Of a stretch of DNA of 43,461 bases, positions 17,899 through 26,665 are shown piece after piece. Position numbers and translations under genes: made by a program. The DNA comes from Methanobacteriales archaeon HGW-Methanobacteriales-1. GTDB taxonomy: Archaea; Methanobacteriota; Methanobacteria; Methanobacteriales; Methanobacteriaceae. The number at the start of each line of letters is the position of its first letter. The first letter of the stretch is position 1. The DNA lies in contig PGYO01000014.1 of the NCBI GenBank assembly GCA_002839705.1, positions 1-43,461 on the forward strand, written 5' to 3'. The notes under the pieces were generated by a model, which was not told the origin of the DNA, did not search any database, and worked only from the letters and a program-made list of their open reading frames with translations.

Positions 17899-18381
17899 TT
17901 ATTCTTTCATCACAAGCATCATTATTCCAGTGATTAATAGCCATAGGCCAATTAAAACACCTAAAAGGGCGGGGTTATCTTTGAAAAGATTTCCTACAAT
18001 GACGTATATGATACCTATGATTATGGCAACGACACCGTTCCATCTGCTTCCACCGGCTTTTGAAATTACACCCATAATACCGGCAATAATCAGGAACAAT
18101 CCCACAATCCACACAATGAAACCAGCTAACCATCCGAATAGTCCCGGATTAAATATGAAACCAATACCCAAAACCAGGGCAATTATTCCCAAAATAATTT
18201 GAAGAATTCCCAAACCTGCACTTTCACCCATTTCCATTATTCCACTAAGTAGTAAACCAATACCCAATATCAAGACTATAAATCCAGTAATTAAAGCATA
18301 AGGAATCAGTCCTAATAATGGAAAGGCCAATACAATAAGACCTAAAATGATCAAAACCAACGCATTTCCTGTTTTTTCCAT
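17899..18381 (-). CDS. DUF308 (HdeD-like) membrane protein
   Basis: 160 residues forming six short membrane helices in three repeated pairs with many Gly and Ile, such as I-I-L-G-I-I-A-L-V-L-G-I-G and I-V-G-L-F-L-I-I-A-G-I-M-G. This is the DUF308/HdeD pattern associated in bacteria with acid or envelope stress. A GGAGTG ribosome site precedes the ATG. A paralogue lies at 20173-20673 with a channel gene between, so the group may be a small membrane-stress cluster. Confidence 0.8.
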   Translation of the reverse strand: MEKTGNALVLIILGLIVLAFPLLGLIPYALITGFIVLILGIGLLLSGIMEMGESAGLGILQIILGIIALVLGIGFIFNPGLFGWLAGFIVWIVGLFLIIAGIMGVISKAGGSRWNGVVAIIIGIIYVIVGNLFKDNPALLGVLIGLWLLITGIMMLVMKE

Positions 18382-18479
18382 TTTTTCACTCCATTTAGTT
18401 ATTTAACAAACTCAATATTGAAAACTCAATATATTAATATTATAATACTTTAATTAATAATTTTTGTGATTTGATTTTG

Positions 18480-18511
18480 AAACACAGTTAAAAGTGATAG
18501 AAACTGTGTTT
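18480..18511. repeat. Inverted repeat (10-bp stem)
   Basis: AAACACAGTT at 18480-18489 and its exact complement AACTGTGTTT at 18502-18511, separated by 12 bases. It lies downstream of the membrane-protein gene at 18584-19024 and upstream of the DUF308 gene. The T run after the hairpin is short, so terminator and operator roles are both possible. Confidence 0.5.
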
Positions 18512-18538
18512 TAGTCATTCTAAAATGAAAATTAAATA

Positions 18539-18573
<35 letters not shown>

Positions 18574-18583
18574 TGTCTAATTT

Positions 18584-19024
18584 CTAAATTTCCAAAACTT
18601 TTAAAACTCTTTTTATGCCTCTTTCTGTACTCAAAACCCGCCCCAACATGGTACCGGCAGTAATACTCAGAACCAAAGCAAATAATGAATTTCCATGGGC
18701 CCAATATCCCAACAACTGTGTTTTAGTGAATATAAAAATCAAATAACACACTAAAATTACTGCACCAATCCAATCAATCTTCCCAATGACATTGTTAGTT
18801 TCTTCATCCCAGCTAAGGTTATAGACGCGGCTTACAATGATCCCGATTAGAAGGCCCATAAATATTCCACTAATTGAAAATAAGATGCTAAATCTACCAT
18901 TTAATACTTCAAATACTATCACGACTAACAGAATAAACATCACAAGTAAGTAGATTCTCAGTCGCTTTATAATACGACTATCAATATTTTGAGCTTTTGA
19001 ATAAGATTCTTTTCTTTTTTTCAT
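18584..19024 (-). CDS. Four-helix membrane protein of unknown function
   Basis: 146 residues: a basic N-terminus (M-K-K-R-K-E-S-Y-S-K), four membrane helices (about 24-44, 48-66, 85-102 and 112-130) and a basic C-terminal tail ending K-R-V-L-K-V-L-E-I. No family recognised. AGGGAT precedes the ATG. It lies among DUF308 and K+ channel genes on the same strand. Confidence 0.65.
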   Translation of the reverse strand: MKKRKESYSKAQNIDSRIIKRLRIYLLVMFILLVVIVFEVLNGRFSILFSISGIFMGLLIGIIVSRVYNLSWDEETNNVIGKIDWIGAVILVCYLIFIFTKTQLLGYWAHGNSLFALVLSITAGTMLGRVLSTERGIKRVLKVLEI

Positions 19025-19191
19025 TTTTTTTATCCCTAGGCATTGAAAGTAAATAGGGTAAAATTTCTACGGAAAGAATAAGTTAATGGTTAATATAAGA
19101 TGAATTATTGTCGAGAAGCCATTTTTAAGATTAGAAATCATTATAAATGTCATAGCACCCAATTTCATTCTATTTAGCTCAAAATTATTAT

Positions 19192-20019
19192 TTATTTATT
19201 ATTTGATTTTTCCAGTTCATCTATTTTTTTCTCTAATTGTTCCATTTTTTTGAGTACTTCATCTATTTTTTTATCATGACTATCCAAATTGCTCTCCAGC
19301 CTTTCTGCAGTTTTTCCAAGTTTATTAGATGCTTTATTGCTCGCTTTTCGGAATATTTCAATGAAAGAAAAAGCTAAAGTAGCTGTTACTAAACTTACAT
19401 AGCCCATACCCGAAAATATCATTATTACACCTATAATTTGGCCAATAAGTGTAATTGGAACTATATCCCCATATCCAGTAGTGGTCATAGAAACCAAGGA
19501 ATACCAGATAGCAGACTCATAGCTAGTAACTTCCGGATTAACTCCTCTTTCTACTAAGAAAAATAGCAAAGAACCTATTATGAGGACTAATAATAGTACA
19601 AAAGTCGCATAATCTAATTTAGTTTTTTGGGGATATTTTCGGACATTTTGTGTAGTAATTTTCAAAACTTTCAAAAGAGCATAAAGTCTTAGTATTCCAA
19701 TTAATCCAATAATTATTTTATAATCCAGTAAATGGAAAATATTGAAGCTTATGAAGAACAATGGAATAGAAGCAATAATATATACCCAGTTTTCACGGAT
19801 AAATTCACTTTTATTCACCGTATTTCCTATAATTCTGAAAAAGACAAAATCAAACAAAATAATAATGCATATAATCAAATCCCATATACCAAAAGAATAT
19901 ATTGAATCAGGTTTTATTCCTACCGCGAATCCTATAGACAGCAAAACCAGGAACATTATTTCAATTATTATCAAAAAGGACAATAATGCTTCAAAAATTA
20001 CTTTATAGTGTCGATCCAT
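19192..20019 (-). CDS. Voltage-gated-type potassium channel with C-terminal coiled coil
   Basis: 275 residues. Six membrane segments are visible: four form a voltage-sensor-like unit, with a modest arginine/lysine segment around L-R-L-Y-A-L-L-K-V-L-K, followed by the pore. The selectivity filter is S-M-T-T-T-G-Y-G-D between helices 5 and 6. The C-terminus (about 232-275) is a charged heptad-like coiled coil (K-K-I-D-E-V-L-K-K-M-E-Q-L-E-K-K) that probably aids tetramer assembly. No RCK or cyclic-nucleotide domain is present. Confidence 0.88.
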   Translation of the reverse strand: MDRHYKVIFEALLSFLIIIEIMFLVLLSIGFAVGIKPDSIYSFGIWDLIICIIILFDFVFFRIIGNTVNKSEFIRENWVYIIASIPLFFISFNIFHLLDYKIIIGLIGILRLYALLKVLKITTQNVRKYPQKTKLDYATFVLLLVLIIGSLLFFLVERGVNPEVTSYESAIWYSLVSMTTTGYGDIVPITLIGQIIGVIMIFSGMGYVSLVTATLAFSFIEIFRKASNKASNKLGKTAERLESNLDSHDKKIDEVLKKMEQLEKKIDELEKSNNK

Positions 20020-20172
20020 TTTTCACACATCACTAAAAGGTAGTGAGATACCAGATAAATTTGATTCATATGATTAAGTTAAATTTTTTAATTAACCCGA
20101 ATTCACAATTAATGTCCTCAAATCAATTGAAAAAAAATAGGGCTTGTAAATATTTATTTTTATTATTTATTT

Positions 20173-20673
20173 TTATTCTAGTTCTGCTTCTGGCATTAAA
20201 ATTTGGAATATTCCATTGATTATTAAGAAAATTCCAATTAAAAATGCTAGATATAATGGATTCAAAGCATACATACCAATTATCAAGTATAGAATACCAA
20301 GAATAATACCTGAAAGACCACCCCATCTACCGGCAGGGCCTTGACCAGATATAAGTGCAATTATACCTGCGATTATTAAGAAAAATCCACCGATGTAAAT
20401 TACCATTCCGACCAATACACTAAATGCGAGTATTTTTCCAAATAGTCCTATTCCTACGATTAGGCCAATAATTCCAAGTAATAATGAAGCTATACTAATT
20501 CCTTTATTGGTACTCCATGCTCCCATACCCATAAAAATTAACCATATTCCAATAAATATAATTCCAAATCCAGTTAGGACACTAAGTGTAAATACACTGA
20601 ACATGGGAAATGCCATGACTAATAAACCTAAAATAATTGCTAAAATTCCAGACAATACATTTTTTTCAGCCAT
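20173..20673 (-). CDS. DUF308 (HdeD-like) membrane protein
   Basis: 166 residues, a paralogue of the protein at 17899-18381 with the same three pairs of Gly-rich helices and a C-terminal I-G-I-F-L-I-I-N-G-I-F-Q. The ribosome site is GGAGG exactly seven bases before the ATG, a useful reference for the AUA-start genes of this window, which have the same spacing. Confidence 0.8.
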   Translation of the reverse strand: MAEKNVLSGILAIILGLLVMAFPMFSVFTLSVLTGFGIIFIGIWLIFMGMGAWSTNKGISIASLLLGIIGLIVGIGLFGKILAFSVLVGMVIYIGGFFLIIAGIIALISGQGPAGRWGGLSGIILGILYLIIGMYALNPLYLAFLIGIFLIINGIFQILMPEAELE

Positions 20674-21057
20674 AAAATCGCCTCCCTAATTTTATCAAAC
20701 AAGCCCTAATTTTATATTAAATTATATTATTCAAGGTAATATTAATAATTGTCTATTTAAGCTTTGAAAATGTGTTGCATTATCTCAAGCCAGTTCTATA
20801 ATAGATAATTAACTAATTAATCAATATATTTCTTTCAAAGAGTCTTAATTTCATTATTTGAGAGTTAAAAATCATTAATATCTATTTTGTCCCTAATTTC
20901 ATTTATTGATGTTTAATCAAATTTAATTTTAAATTATTGTTTTTAATTCATTAGGAAATATTATTTTAAAATATGTAAAAAATAATCCACATTTTGAATA
21001 ATTATTTTAACCATTTTAGACCAATTATTTATAAGAATTAATTAAAGAGGGTCTTAA
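20674..21057. other. Divergent intergenic region
   Basis: About 380 bases of AT-rich sequence between the divergent DUF308 and hydrolase genes. TATA-like stretches are present on both sides. No small gene or clear palindrome was seen. Confidence 0.35.
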
Positions 21058-21801
21058 ATGAAGTATTTTAATTCAAAAAAGAAGTTTATCTTAATATGTT
21101 TTTTAGCTTTGATTTTAATAGCCGTCGCAGGATTTACATTTTATGTTTCTGACTATTATCCTGCAGATAATACTGCCATTAATTCACTTCAATCCACCAC
21201 AGCATACTATGTAAATAATACCGCAGATTCCATTACATTTACTCCCACCGGAAACAAAAGCACCACAGGGATAATATTTTATCCCGGAGGTAAAGTTCAA
21301 GCCGAAGCTTATGCAACTTTAGCTTCTAAACTAGCTGAAAATAATTATACCACAATTATTGTAAAAATGCCATTTAATTTAGCAGTTTTTGGAGCAAATA
21401 AAGCAGATTCAGTAATAGCAGACCATCCAAAAATAAAAAAATGGGTCATTGGAGGCCATTCCCTAGGAGGTGTTTTTGCATCAGATTATGCTGTGAATAA
21501 TCAGGATAAAATCCGTGGGGTGATATATTTAGCTGCATATCCATCAACAAATGCATCAAATGCCACTTTTAAAGCATTATCTATAAGAGGTTCCCTAGAT
21601 GGACTAAGCAAAGAGCAAGATATTTCGGATAATAAAAATAAATTTCCAGCCAATACTACTTTCATTACCATAAATGGGGGTAATCACTTTAATTTTGGTA
21701 ATTATGGAATCCAAGCTGGAGATAATAACAGTACCATCACCCGGGAAGAGCAGCAGAATCAAACCGTGAACTATATAATTGAATTTATTAATGGCCTTTA
21801 A
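21058..21801 (+). CDS. Membrane-anchored or exported alpha/beta hydrolase
   Basis: 247 residues. An N-terminal hydrophobic segment (about 9-30) acts as signal peptide or anchor, so the enzyme works outside the membrane. The nucleophile elbow is G-G-H-S-L-G-G (Ser near residue 139), the oxyanion region is F-Y-P-G-G-K-V and the catalytic His is in N-G-G-N-H-F-N-F. This fits the Abhydrolase_5 family of esterases and lipases. GAGGGT precedes the ATG. Substrate unknown. Confidence 0.82.
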   Translation: MKYFNSKKKFILICFLALILIAVAGFTFYVSDYYPADNTAINSLQSTTAYYVNNTADSITFTPTGNKSTTGIIFYPGGKVQAEAYATLASKLAENNYTTIIVKMPFNLAVFGANKADSVIADHPKIKKWVIGGHSLGGVFASDYAVNNQDKIRGVIYLAAYPSTNASNATFKALSIRGSLDGLSKEQDISDNKNKFPANTTFITINGGNHFNFGNYGIQAGDNNSTITREEQQNQTVNYIIEFINGL

Positions 21802-21806
21802 ATTAA

Positions 21807-21814
21807 TTTTTTTT
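21807..21814 (+). terminator. Poly-T terminator
   Basis: T8 run five bases after the hydrolase stop codon, in the position expected for an archaeal terminator. Confidence 0.45.
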
Positions 21815-22002
21815 CTATAAATTTTTCGGCACATCTTAAATCATTTATATCCAGAAATATGTTCTTTTTGTAAGGAATTAATGTGAAACCTTGTAGAGAT
21901 TTGGGTGAAATAATAATAAATTTGGGAAAAACTATTTTTAAGTAATATTTTAAAGATTAGAATGCGAATAAGTAAATTAAATTTCGCAGTCTTATTAGTC
22001 AA

Positions 22003-22057
22003 GAGGGTACTTAAAATGTACCGCCTCCCATGGTACCCCCTTGCTGATAAACCTTGA
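22003..22057 (+). other. GC-richer island with a 13-codon micro-ORF and hairpin potential
   Basis: Between convergent genes (spacer 21802-22130) a short segment stands out from the AT-rich background. GAGGG (22003-22007) is followed eight bases later by ATG (22016) and a 13-codon frame M-Y-R-L-P-W-Y-P-L-A-D-K-P ending in TGA at 22057. The same stretch contains three GGTAC/GTACC elements (GGGTAC at 22005-22010, GTACC at 22018-22022, GGTACC at 22032-22037) that can pair in alternative hairpins. It may be a micropeptide gene, a structured RNA or a gene remnant. Confidence 0.3.
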
Positions 22058-22130
22058 AGGTAAAATAAGTCAATTAATAATCATCCAATTAAAAGAAGTT
22101 TAAAATGAATGAAAATTATTTAATTCTAGT

Positions 22131-22958
22131 CTAAAAAAAGATGGGAGAACCTATCAAAAAGGCCAAGAAAACTATGGCCATTCCTATTTTAATCTGTTTA
22201 GAAATCTTTTTAGTAGTTTGGGTGGATTGATCCTTTAAAATCAGAACAGAACCTCTTAAAAATATCACAATACCCACTGCTAGAACTATAAGATATAAAA
22301 TACTGAATATTCCCAAAAAATAGAGTACTGGGCTGGCCAAGCTAGCTAATATCATGAAAAATGAAGCTATTATTGAAGAAACTTTTTTTCCATAAACTAT
22401 AGGCAAAGTAGAGGCCCCTTCCATTTTATCTCCTTCCATATCTTCCATGTCCTTAACTATTTCCCGGGCCATGGTCATTAAAAAGGCAAAAAATCCAAGA
22501 TAAATTGAAATTAGAAGCTCATTAACCACTACTCCACCCAGTACAAAGCTCATACCTGTTAAAAATGAAATACTTATATTTCCAATTAAACACTTTGTTT
22601 TAAGGCTGTAAGCATAATAAACCATTAATAAAGAGCTGAAAAATACAATTATTCCTGGAAGAAGACCGATTATAAATCCAATTATTATGGCCACTACAAA
22701 AAGCAAAAGCGAATAAATTCCCGCAGTTTTTAGACTTATTCTGCCAGAAGGTATGGGGCGCTCAGGCCGGTTTATGGCATCTATTTTATGATCAAAATAG
22801 TCATTAATTGCATTTCCCGCACCAGTAGATATAAAAACTACAATTCCTGCTAAGAATACATTAAAAGTAAACTGTCCACTGATTACTGCCATTAAAACTA
22901 TGGTAATTACCGCCATCATGGCATTGAAGGGCCTTAATATTTCTAAATACGCATTCAT
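22131..22958 (-). CDS. Digeranylgeranylglyceryl phosphate synthase (UbiA family)
   Basis: 275 residues with eight to nine membrane helices. The first Asp-rich motif is N-D-Y-F-D-H-K-I-D followed by A-I-N-R-P-E-R-P-I-P-S-G-R; the second is K-D-M-E-D-M-E-G-D. Both bind prenyl diphosphate and magnesium. It attaches the second geranylgeranyl chain to geranylgeranylglyceryl phosphate in archaeal ether-lipid synthesis. Other UbiA substrates such as a quinone precursor are less likely in a methanogen. GGTG precedes the ATG. The divergent neighbour is a polyprenol-kinase-like protein. Confidence 0.87.
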   Translation of the reverse strand: MNAYLEILRPFNAMMAVITIVLMAVISGQFTFNVFLAGIVVFISTGAGNAINDYFDHKIDAINRPERPIPSGRISLKTAGIYSLLLFVVAIIIGFIIGLLPGIIVFFSSLLMVYYAYSLKTKCLIGNISISFLTGMSFVLGGVVVNELLISIYLGFFAFLMTMAREIVKDMEDMEGDKMEGASTLPIVYGKKVSSIIASFFMILASLASPVLYFLGIFSILYLIVLAVGIVIFLRGSVLILKDQSTQTTKKISKQIKIGMAIVFLAFLIGSPIFF

Positions 22959-23223
22959 TAAAACACCATTAAATTAAAAATAATTTAGAGAAAGATAATA
23001 TGATTTTAGTCAATAATATTCTATTCACAACTTTATTCATATAGTCTATTTAATATCAAATTTAATCTAGAATTTTCACAATTTCTAAGTTCTAGTTCAT
23101 CATGGAACTTCAATAATTTCTCAATTAATTTCTTAATCATTATCAATTAACTTTTAAATATTGTGATATTTATATGAAAATCAAATCCAAATTCACTTAT
23201 ATATTGAACGACTTTATAAATTC

Positions 23224-23877
23224 ATGGTACAAAGTGATTTATTAGGATTGATATTTGTTTATGGTTATGTAGCTATTTTACTTTTAGTATCAGAAAAATT
23301 ATTAAGTAAATATCCTACCTTCAGCCGAAAGTTTGTGCATATTATGGTAGGGAATGTTTTATTTATTTTACCAATTTTTGCCACCATGGAAGCTATGGCT
23401 TTCCTGGCGGCAGCACCATTTGTAGTTTTAACATTTTTAATGAGCCCAAATTCACCTATTAAACTGAATCATAAAGTATCCAGTTCAGGACATGGATTAG
23501 GTCTGGTTTATTATGCCATTGCATGGACAATTCTGGCATTATTCTTCTTTGACCAGCCATGGATCATTGCCGTGGGTATTGCTGCCATGTCCTATGGGGA
23601 CGGTTTAGCATCATTGATTGGAGTTAGATTTGGTAAACATAAATACAACCTTCTAGGAGACACCAAAAGTATGGAAGGATCTCTGGCCATGTTCCTTGTC
23701 TTAATTTTTGCCCTGTTAGGAGTTTTAATTTATTATGGACGGCCTATTAATGGCTTGACAATTTTTATGGTTTCTTTAGTGGCTACTATACTGGAAGGAA
23801 TTACCCCAAAAGGTTTGGACAATTTAACTGCGTGTTTTGGGGCTGTGGCAACATTTATACTAATGGGAATGCTATAA
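23224..23877 (+). CDS. Diacylglycerol/polyprenol kinase-like membrane protein (Dgk1/Sec59/VTE5 family)
   Basis: 217 residues with about six to seven membrane helices. It opens with F-S-R-K-F-V-H-I-M-V-G-N, the R-K-x-x-H motif of CTP-dependent polyprenol kinases, and has M-S-Y-G-D-G-L-A-S-L-I-G-x-x-F-G-K-H and G-D-T-K-S-M-E-G-S further on. Family members phosphorylate dolichol, phytol or diacylglycerol; here an isoprenoid alcohol would fit the lipid context. There is no clear ribosome site, while a TATA-like stretch a few bases before the ATG suggests a short or missing leader. Confidence 0.82.
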   Translation: MVQSDLLGLIFVYGYVAILLLVSEKLLSKYPTFSRKFVHIMVGNVLFILPIFATMEAMAFLAAAPFVVLTFLMSPNSPIKLNHKVSSSGHGLGLVYYAIAWTILALFFFDQPWIIAVGIAAMSYGDGLASLIGVRFGKHKYNLLGDTKSMEGSLAMFLVLIFALLGVLIYYGRPINGLTIFMVSLVATILEGITPKGLDNLTACFGAVATFILMGML

Positions 23878-23964
23878 AATTTTATAATAACCATGTGAAA
23901 AGCGATTTAACGAATAATGAATAAATAATGCAGATATTTATTAATAGAACATATAGGTGTATAA

Positions 23965-24537
23965 ATGCGGTTCATAGTCATAGATGGTTTAGATGGTGCT
24001 GGAAAAGATACCCACTCTCGCCTAATTGTTGAAAAATATGTTTCTAAAGGTGAGAATGTAGTTTTCCGTTCCCATCCAGAAAGTGACAATAAGTACGGCC
24101 TTAAAGCTAAAAAAGCGCTTTTAGGTCAGGGTAAAAAGAATAAAATCAAAGCTGCATTTTATTATGCGGCAGATGTTATTAGATCACTTAGATTATACTA
24201 TGGAAAATCTGACACGCTAATATTCTCAAGGTACTTAATGGGAGTCACTTATTTACCATTAAACGTGGCCAAAATATTTTATTTTGTCTTAGAAGCTATA
24301 CTACCAACATCTCGTTACATGTTTTTCCTAGATGTAACCCCTGAAGAGTCCCTGAGACGCATTTCTACCCGTAAAGAAACAGAAATGTTTGAAAACCTTG
24401 AAGATCTTAAAAAAGTGCGTTTTAAGGCCCTTAAATTTACTAAAGGGTGGTATGTAGTCAATAGTTGTGGAACTATTGAAAATGTTCAAAAACAAATAGA
24501 TATCATACTGGACGATCTGGACCAAATTAATAAGTAA
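23965..24537 (+). CDS. Thymidylate kinase-like P-loop kinase
   Basis: 190 residues. The P-loop is D-G-L-D-G-A-G-K-D-T (residues 6-15), as in thymidylate kinases; the S-R-Y-L-M-G segment stands where the D-R-Y motif usually is, and F-F-L-D-V-T-P-E-E-S-L-R-R-I is the late motif. The Asp-to-Ser change in D-R-Y and the neighbourhood of isoprenoid-lipid genes leave open another nucleotide or alcohol substrate. AGGTG precedes the ATG by five bases; the gene follows the polyprenol-kinase-like gene by 87 bases. Confidence 0.77.
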   Translation: MRFIVIDGLDGAGKDTHSRLIVEKYVSKGENVVFRSHPESDNKYGLKAKKALLGQGKKNKIKAAFYYAADVIRSLRLYYGKSDTLIFSRYLMGVTYLPLNVAKIFYFVLEAILPTSRYMFFLDVTPEESLRRISTRKETEMFENLEDLKKVRFKALKFTKGWYVVNSCGTIENVQKQIDIILDDLDQINK

Positions 24538-24647
24538 GTAAATAATATCCTAATTGCTATTTAAGTTGATATAGCACACTATTATTTTATAAATTAATAA
24601 TAATCAAAACAAAATTTTATTGCTAATTAAAATCAAAATAAATAAAC

Positions 24648-25595
24648 ATGACATTTCCAAAACGTTCTAAATTGGGAATAATGGGAATTTTAATTATAGT
24701 TCTTTTTTTGTCGATTTCAATGGCCTTTGCTCACCAGCCCCGTCTGGACAGTGCTAACAGCACCATTTCCAATCCAATTGTGGTTAAAAATCCCGAAATA
24801 TCGCAGGCTTTTTATGGACAATTAAATGGAAATCCAGTTTATTATAAAATCCAGAGCAATAAACAATTCCAATTGTATACCAATATCCTGGTTCCAGATA
24901 TTCCGGGAGCAAGTAGCCAGTTAATGTCAGTGCAAATAACTGATTCTTCTGGTAAAACCCTAGGTCTGCTTGATGCTAAAAATAGTACTTGGACTCCATA
25001 TTTTGAAGAATTTGGGGGAGATTATTATCTTAAAGGCCCTGAATTCAACCAGACCGTGCCAGCAGGAACCTATTTTATTAAAGTTTTTAATGGCAATAAC
25101 CAGGGAAGATATTCACTGGCCATAGGAGATATAGAGTCTTTTCCACCAGCTGAAACCCTGGGAACTCTCTTTGTATTACCCCTAATTAAAGCAGATATAT
25201 TCAAAGTGCCAGTGGCTGAGTTATTCCTACAATTTTTAGGGTTAATTCTGGCCATGGGAACATTTATAGTACTTTATGTTCTGCTAATAAAATCTAGAAA
25301 ATCAATTGCCACCTTAGAAGTATCAAAAACTGTTTACAGTGCAATAAATCCCTTGATGTTAATTGGGGTAGCTATTACAGCAGTTATGTGGATTCTAACA
25401 TACTCTAAAAACACGTTTAATATATTAGGAATAATCGAGACAATTATTTTGATATTAATACTTTTAATGCACTTTAATCTAAATTCTAAACTAAAAAAAT
25501 TGTCTTCAGAAAAAATACCAAGCAAATTGAGCACTTTACTCTTAGTATTCTGGATTGTGTTTTTATTTTTGAGAATAGTCCTAATTCAAAGTTAA
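24648..25595 (+). CDS. Membrane protein with exported beta-rich domain
   Basis: 315 residues: signal peptide or anchor (about 9-28), an external beta-sandwich-like domain (30-165) with several N-x-S/T sites and Q-T-V-P-A-G-T-Y-F-I-K-V-F-N-G, then four membrane helices (190-215, 233-250, 258-278, 290-310). No family recognised. No ribosome site is visible before the ATG and an in-frame stop lies two codons upstream, so the start is fixed and the message may be leaderless. Confidence 0.7.
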   Translation: MTFPKRSKLGIMGILIIVLFLSISMAFAHQPRLDSANSTISNPIVVKNPEISQAFYGQLNGNPVYYKIQSNKQFQLYTNILVPDIPGASSQLMSVQITDSSGKTLGLLDAKNSTWTPYFEEFGGDYYLKGPEFNQTVPAGTYFIKVFNGNNQGRYSLAIGDIESFPPAETLGTLFVLPLIKADIFKVPVAELFLQFLGLILAMGTFIVLYVLLIKSRKSIATLEVSKTVYSAINPLMLIGVAITAVMWILTYSKNTFNILGIIETIILILILLMHFNLNSKLKKLSSEKIPSKLSTLLLVFWIVFLFLRIVLIQS

Positions 25596-25624
25596 TCCCG
25601 TGCTTAAAATAGATATAAAATTAA

Positions 25625-25642
25625 ATTTTTTTTATTTTTTTT
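25625..25642 (+). terminator. Poly-T terminator
   Basis: Two runs of eight T separated by one A, 30 bases after the preceding stop codon. Confidence 0.5.
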
Positions 25643-25743
25643 ATCAGTAATAAACTATTTATATAAATTATTTCAATTAATATTAATTCTGTAAATAGCT
25701 AGTCTATTATAATTATCATTGATTAAATTTAAATATAATCTGT

Positions 25744-25758
25744 GGAGGGAGCAATATA
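25744..25758 (+). promoter_or_regulatory. Strong ribosome-binding site in front of an AUA start
   Basis: GGAGG at 25744-25748, seven bases, then ATA at 25756-25758 in frame with the exporter-like protein. There is no ATG, GTG or TTG in frame between the preceding stop (25720) and 25807. The spacing equals that of the GGAGG-N7-ATG genes starting at 1141 and 20673. Confidence 0.65.
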
Positions 25759-26199
25759 AGTCCTATAGAATATTTTTTATCCATATTAGGGGTTTTTTTA
25801 TTAGGAATGGTTGAACTATGGGCCGCAGTTCCTGCAGGCTTTGTTTTAAGTCTTAATCCAATTATAATCGGTGTGGCCAGTTCATTAGGGGCCATTTTGG
25901 CTGCATTCATAGTCATTGTGCTTGGAGAAAATATTAGAAACCGGATTTTAAAAAGTGTGGATAAACCAGAAAGTAGTAGGGGAAGATTATTAAGAAAAAT
26001 ATGGAATAAATACGGCATAATAGGCTTGGGCCTGCTTTCACCATTATTATTTGGGGCTCCCCTTGGTGCGGCCATTGGAGTTGCTTTGGGAGCACCCCGA
26101 AAGCGTCTTCTTTTGTGGATGAGTGTGGGAATAATAATGTGGACAATTATCCTTGTAATTTTAGTTTTACAGGGAATTAATATAGCTTCAACATTTTAA
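25756..26199 (+). CDS. Small membrane protein resembling COG2426 small multidrug exporters; probable AUA start
   Basis: 147 residues if read from ATA at 25756, 130 from the first ATG (25807). It has four to five membrane helices and the pattern M-V-E-L-W-A-A-V-P-A-G-F, then N-K-Y-G-I-I-G-L-G-L-L-S-P and G-A-P-L-G-A-A-I-G-V-A-L-G-A, as in Sm_multidrug_ex (COG2426) proteins. The ATG at 25807 falls inside the first helix and has no spaced ribosome site; the ATA gives a complete helix and has GGAGG seven bases upstream. Transport substrate unknown. Confidence 0.72.
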   Translation: MSPIEYFLSILGVFLLGMVELWAAVPAGFVLSLNPIIIGVASSLGAILAAFIVIVLGENIRNRILKSVDKPESSRGRLLRKIWNKYGIIGLGLLSPLLFGAPLGAAIGVALGAPRKRLLLWMSVGIIMWTIILVILVLQGINIASTF

Positions 26200-26505
26200 T
26201 AATCAAATAATACTGTAAAAATAAAATTAATCTTCATTTATATTTTATTTATTATTTTATTGATTTTTATGGTCAATATTATTCAGATAATAAAGATAGA
26301 ATAATAAAAGTTAAAATTTAACCTAAAAAAATATTTCAGACAATATTTTTAAGGATATTAGTTTAAGCAAAAGATTTAATAGTAAAATGGCTAAATTAAA
26401 AAGAAACTGTATGTAAAAAGTTATAAGGAATATTAAAAGAAGTCTAATAAAATTATTTATAAAAAATAATTAATGGTCATTTAATAAATTTCATATAAAT
26501 TTTAA

Positions 26506-26569
26506 AAGATTATATATTCCCTAAAACTAAATAAGAACAGATTTATTATATATCAAGATTATATATTCC
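26506..26569 (+). promoter_or_regulatory. Repeated TATA-containing element upstream of ino1
   Basis: The 15-mer AAGATTATATATTCC occurs at 26506-26520 and again at 26555-26569, 49 bases apart. Similar but less exact flanks (CTAAAACTAAATA against TAAACTCAATATA) follow each. Each copy contains a TATA-like core, so the spacer may hold two promoters or a repeated regulator site. The rest of the 26200-26665 spacer is AT-rich without visible genes. Confidence 0.45.
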
Positions 26570-26665
26570 TAAACTCAATATAGTATATTGATTAAGATGA
26601 CCAGAAGAATATTATTTTGTGCTTACTAATCACATTTTTTTAAATTAGTTTAAAAGGTGTTACAA

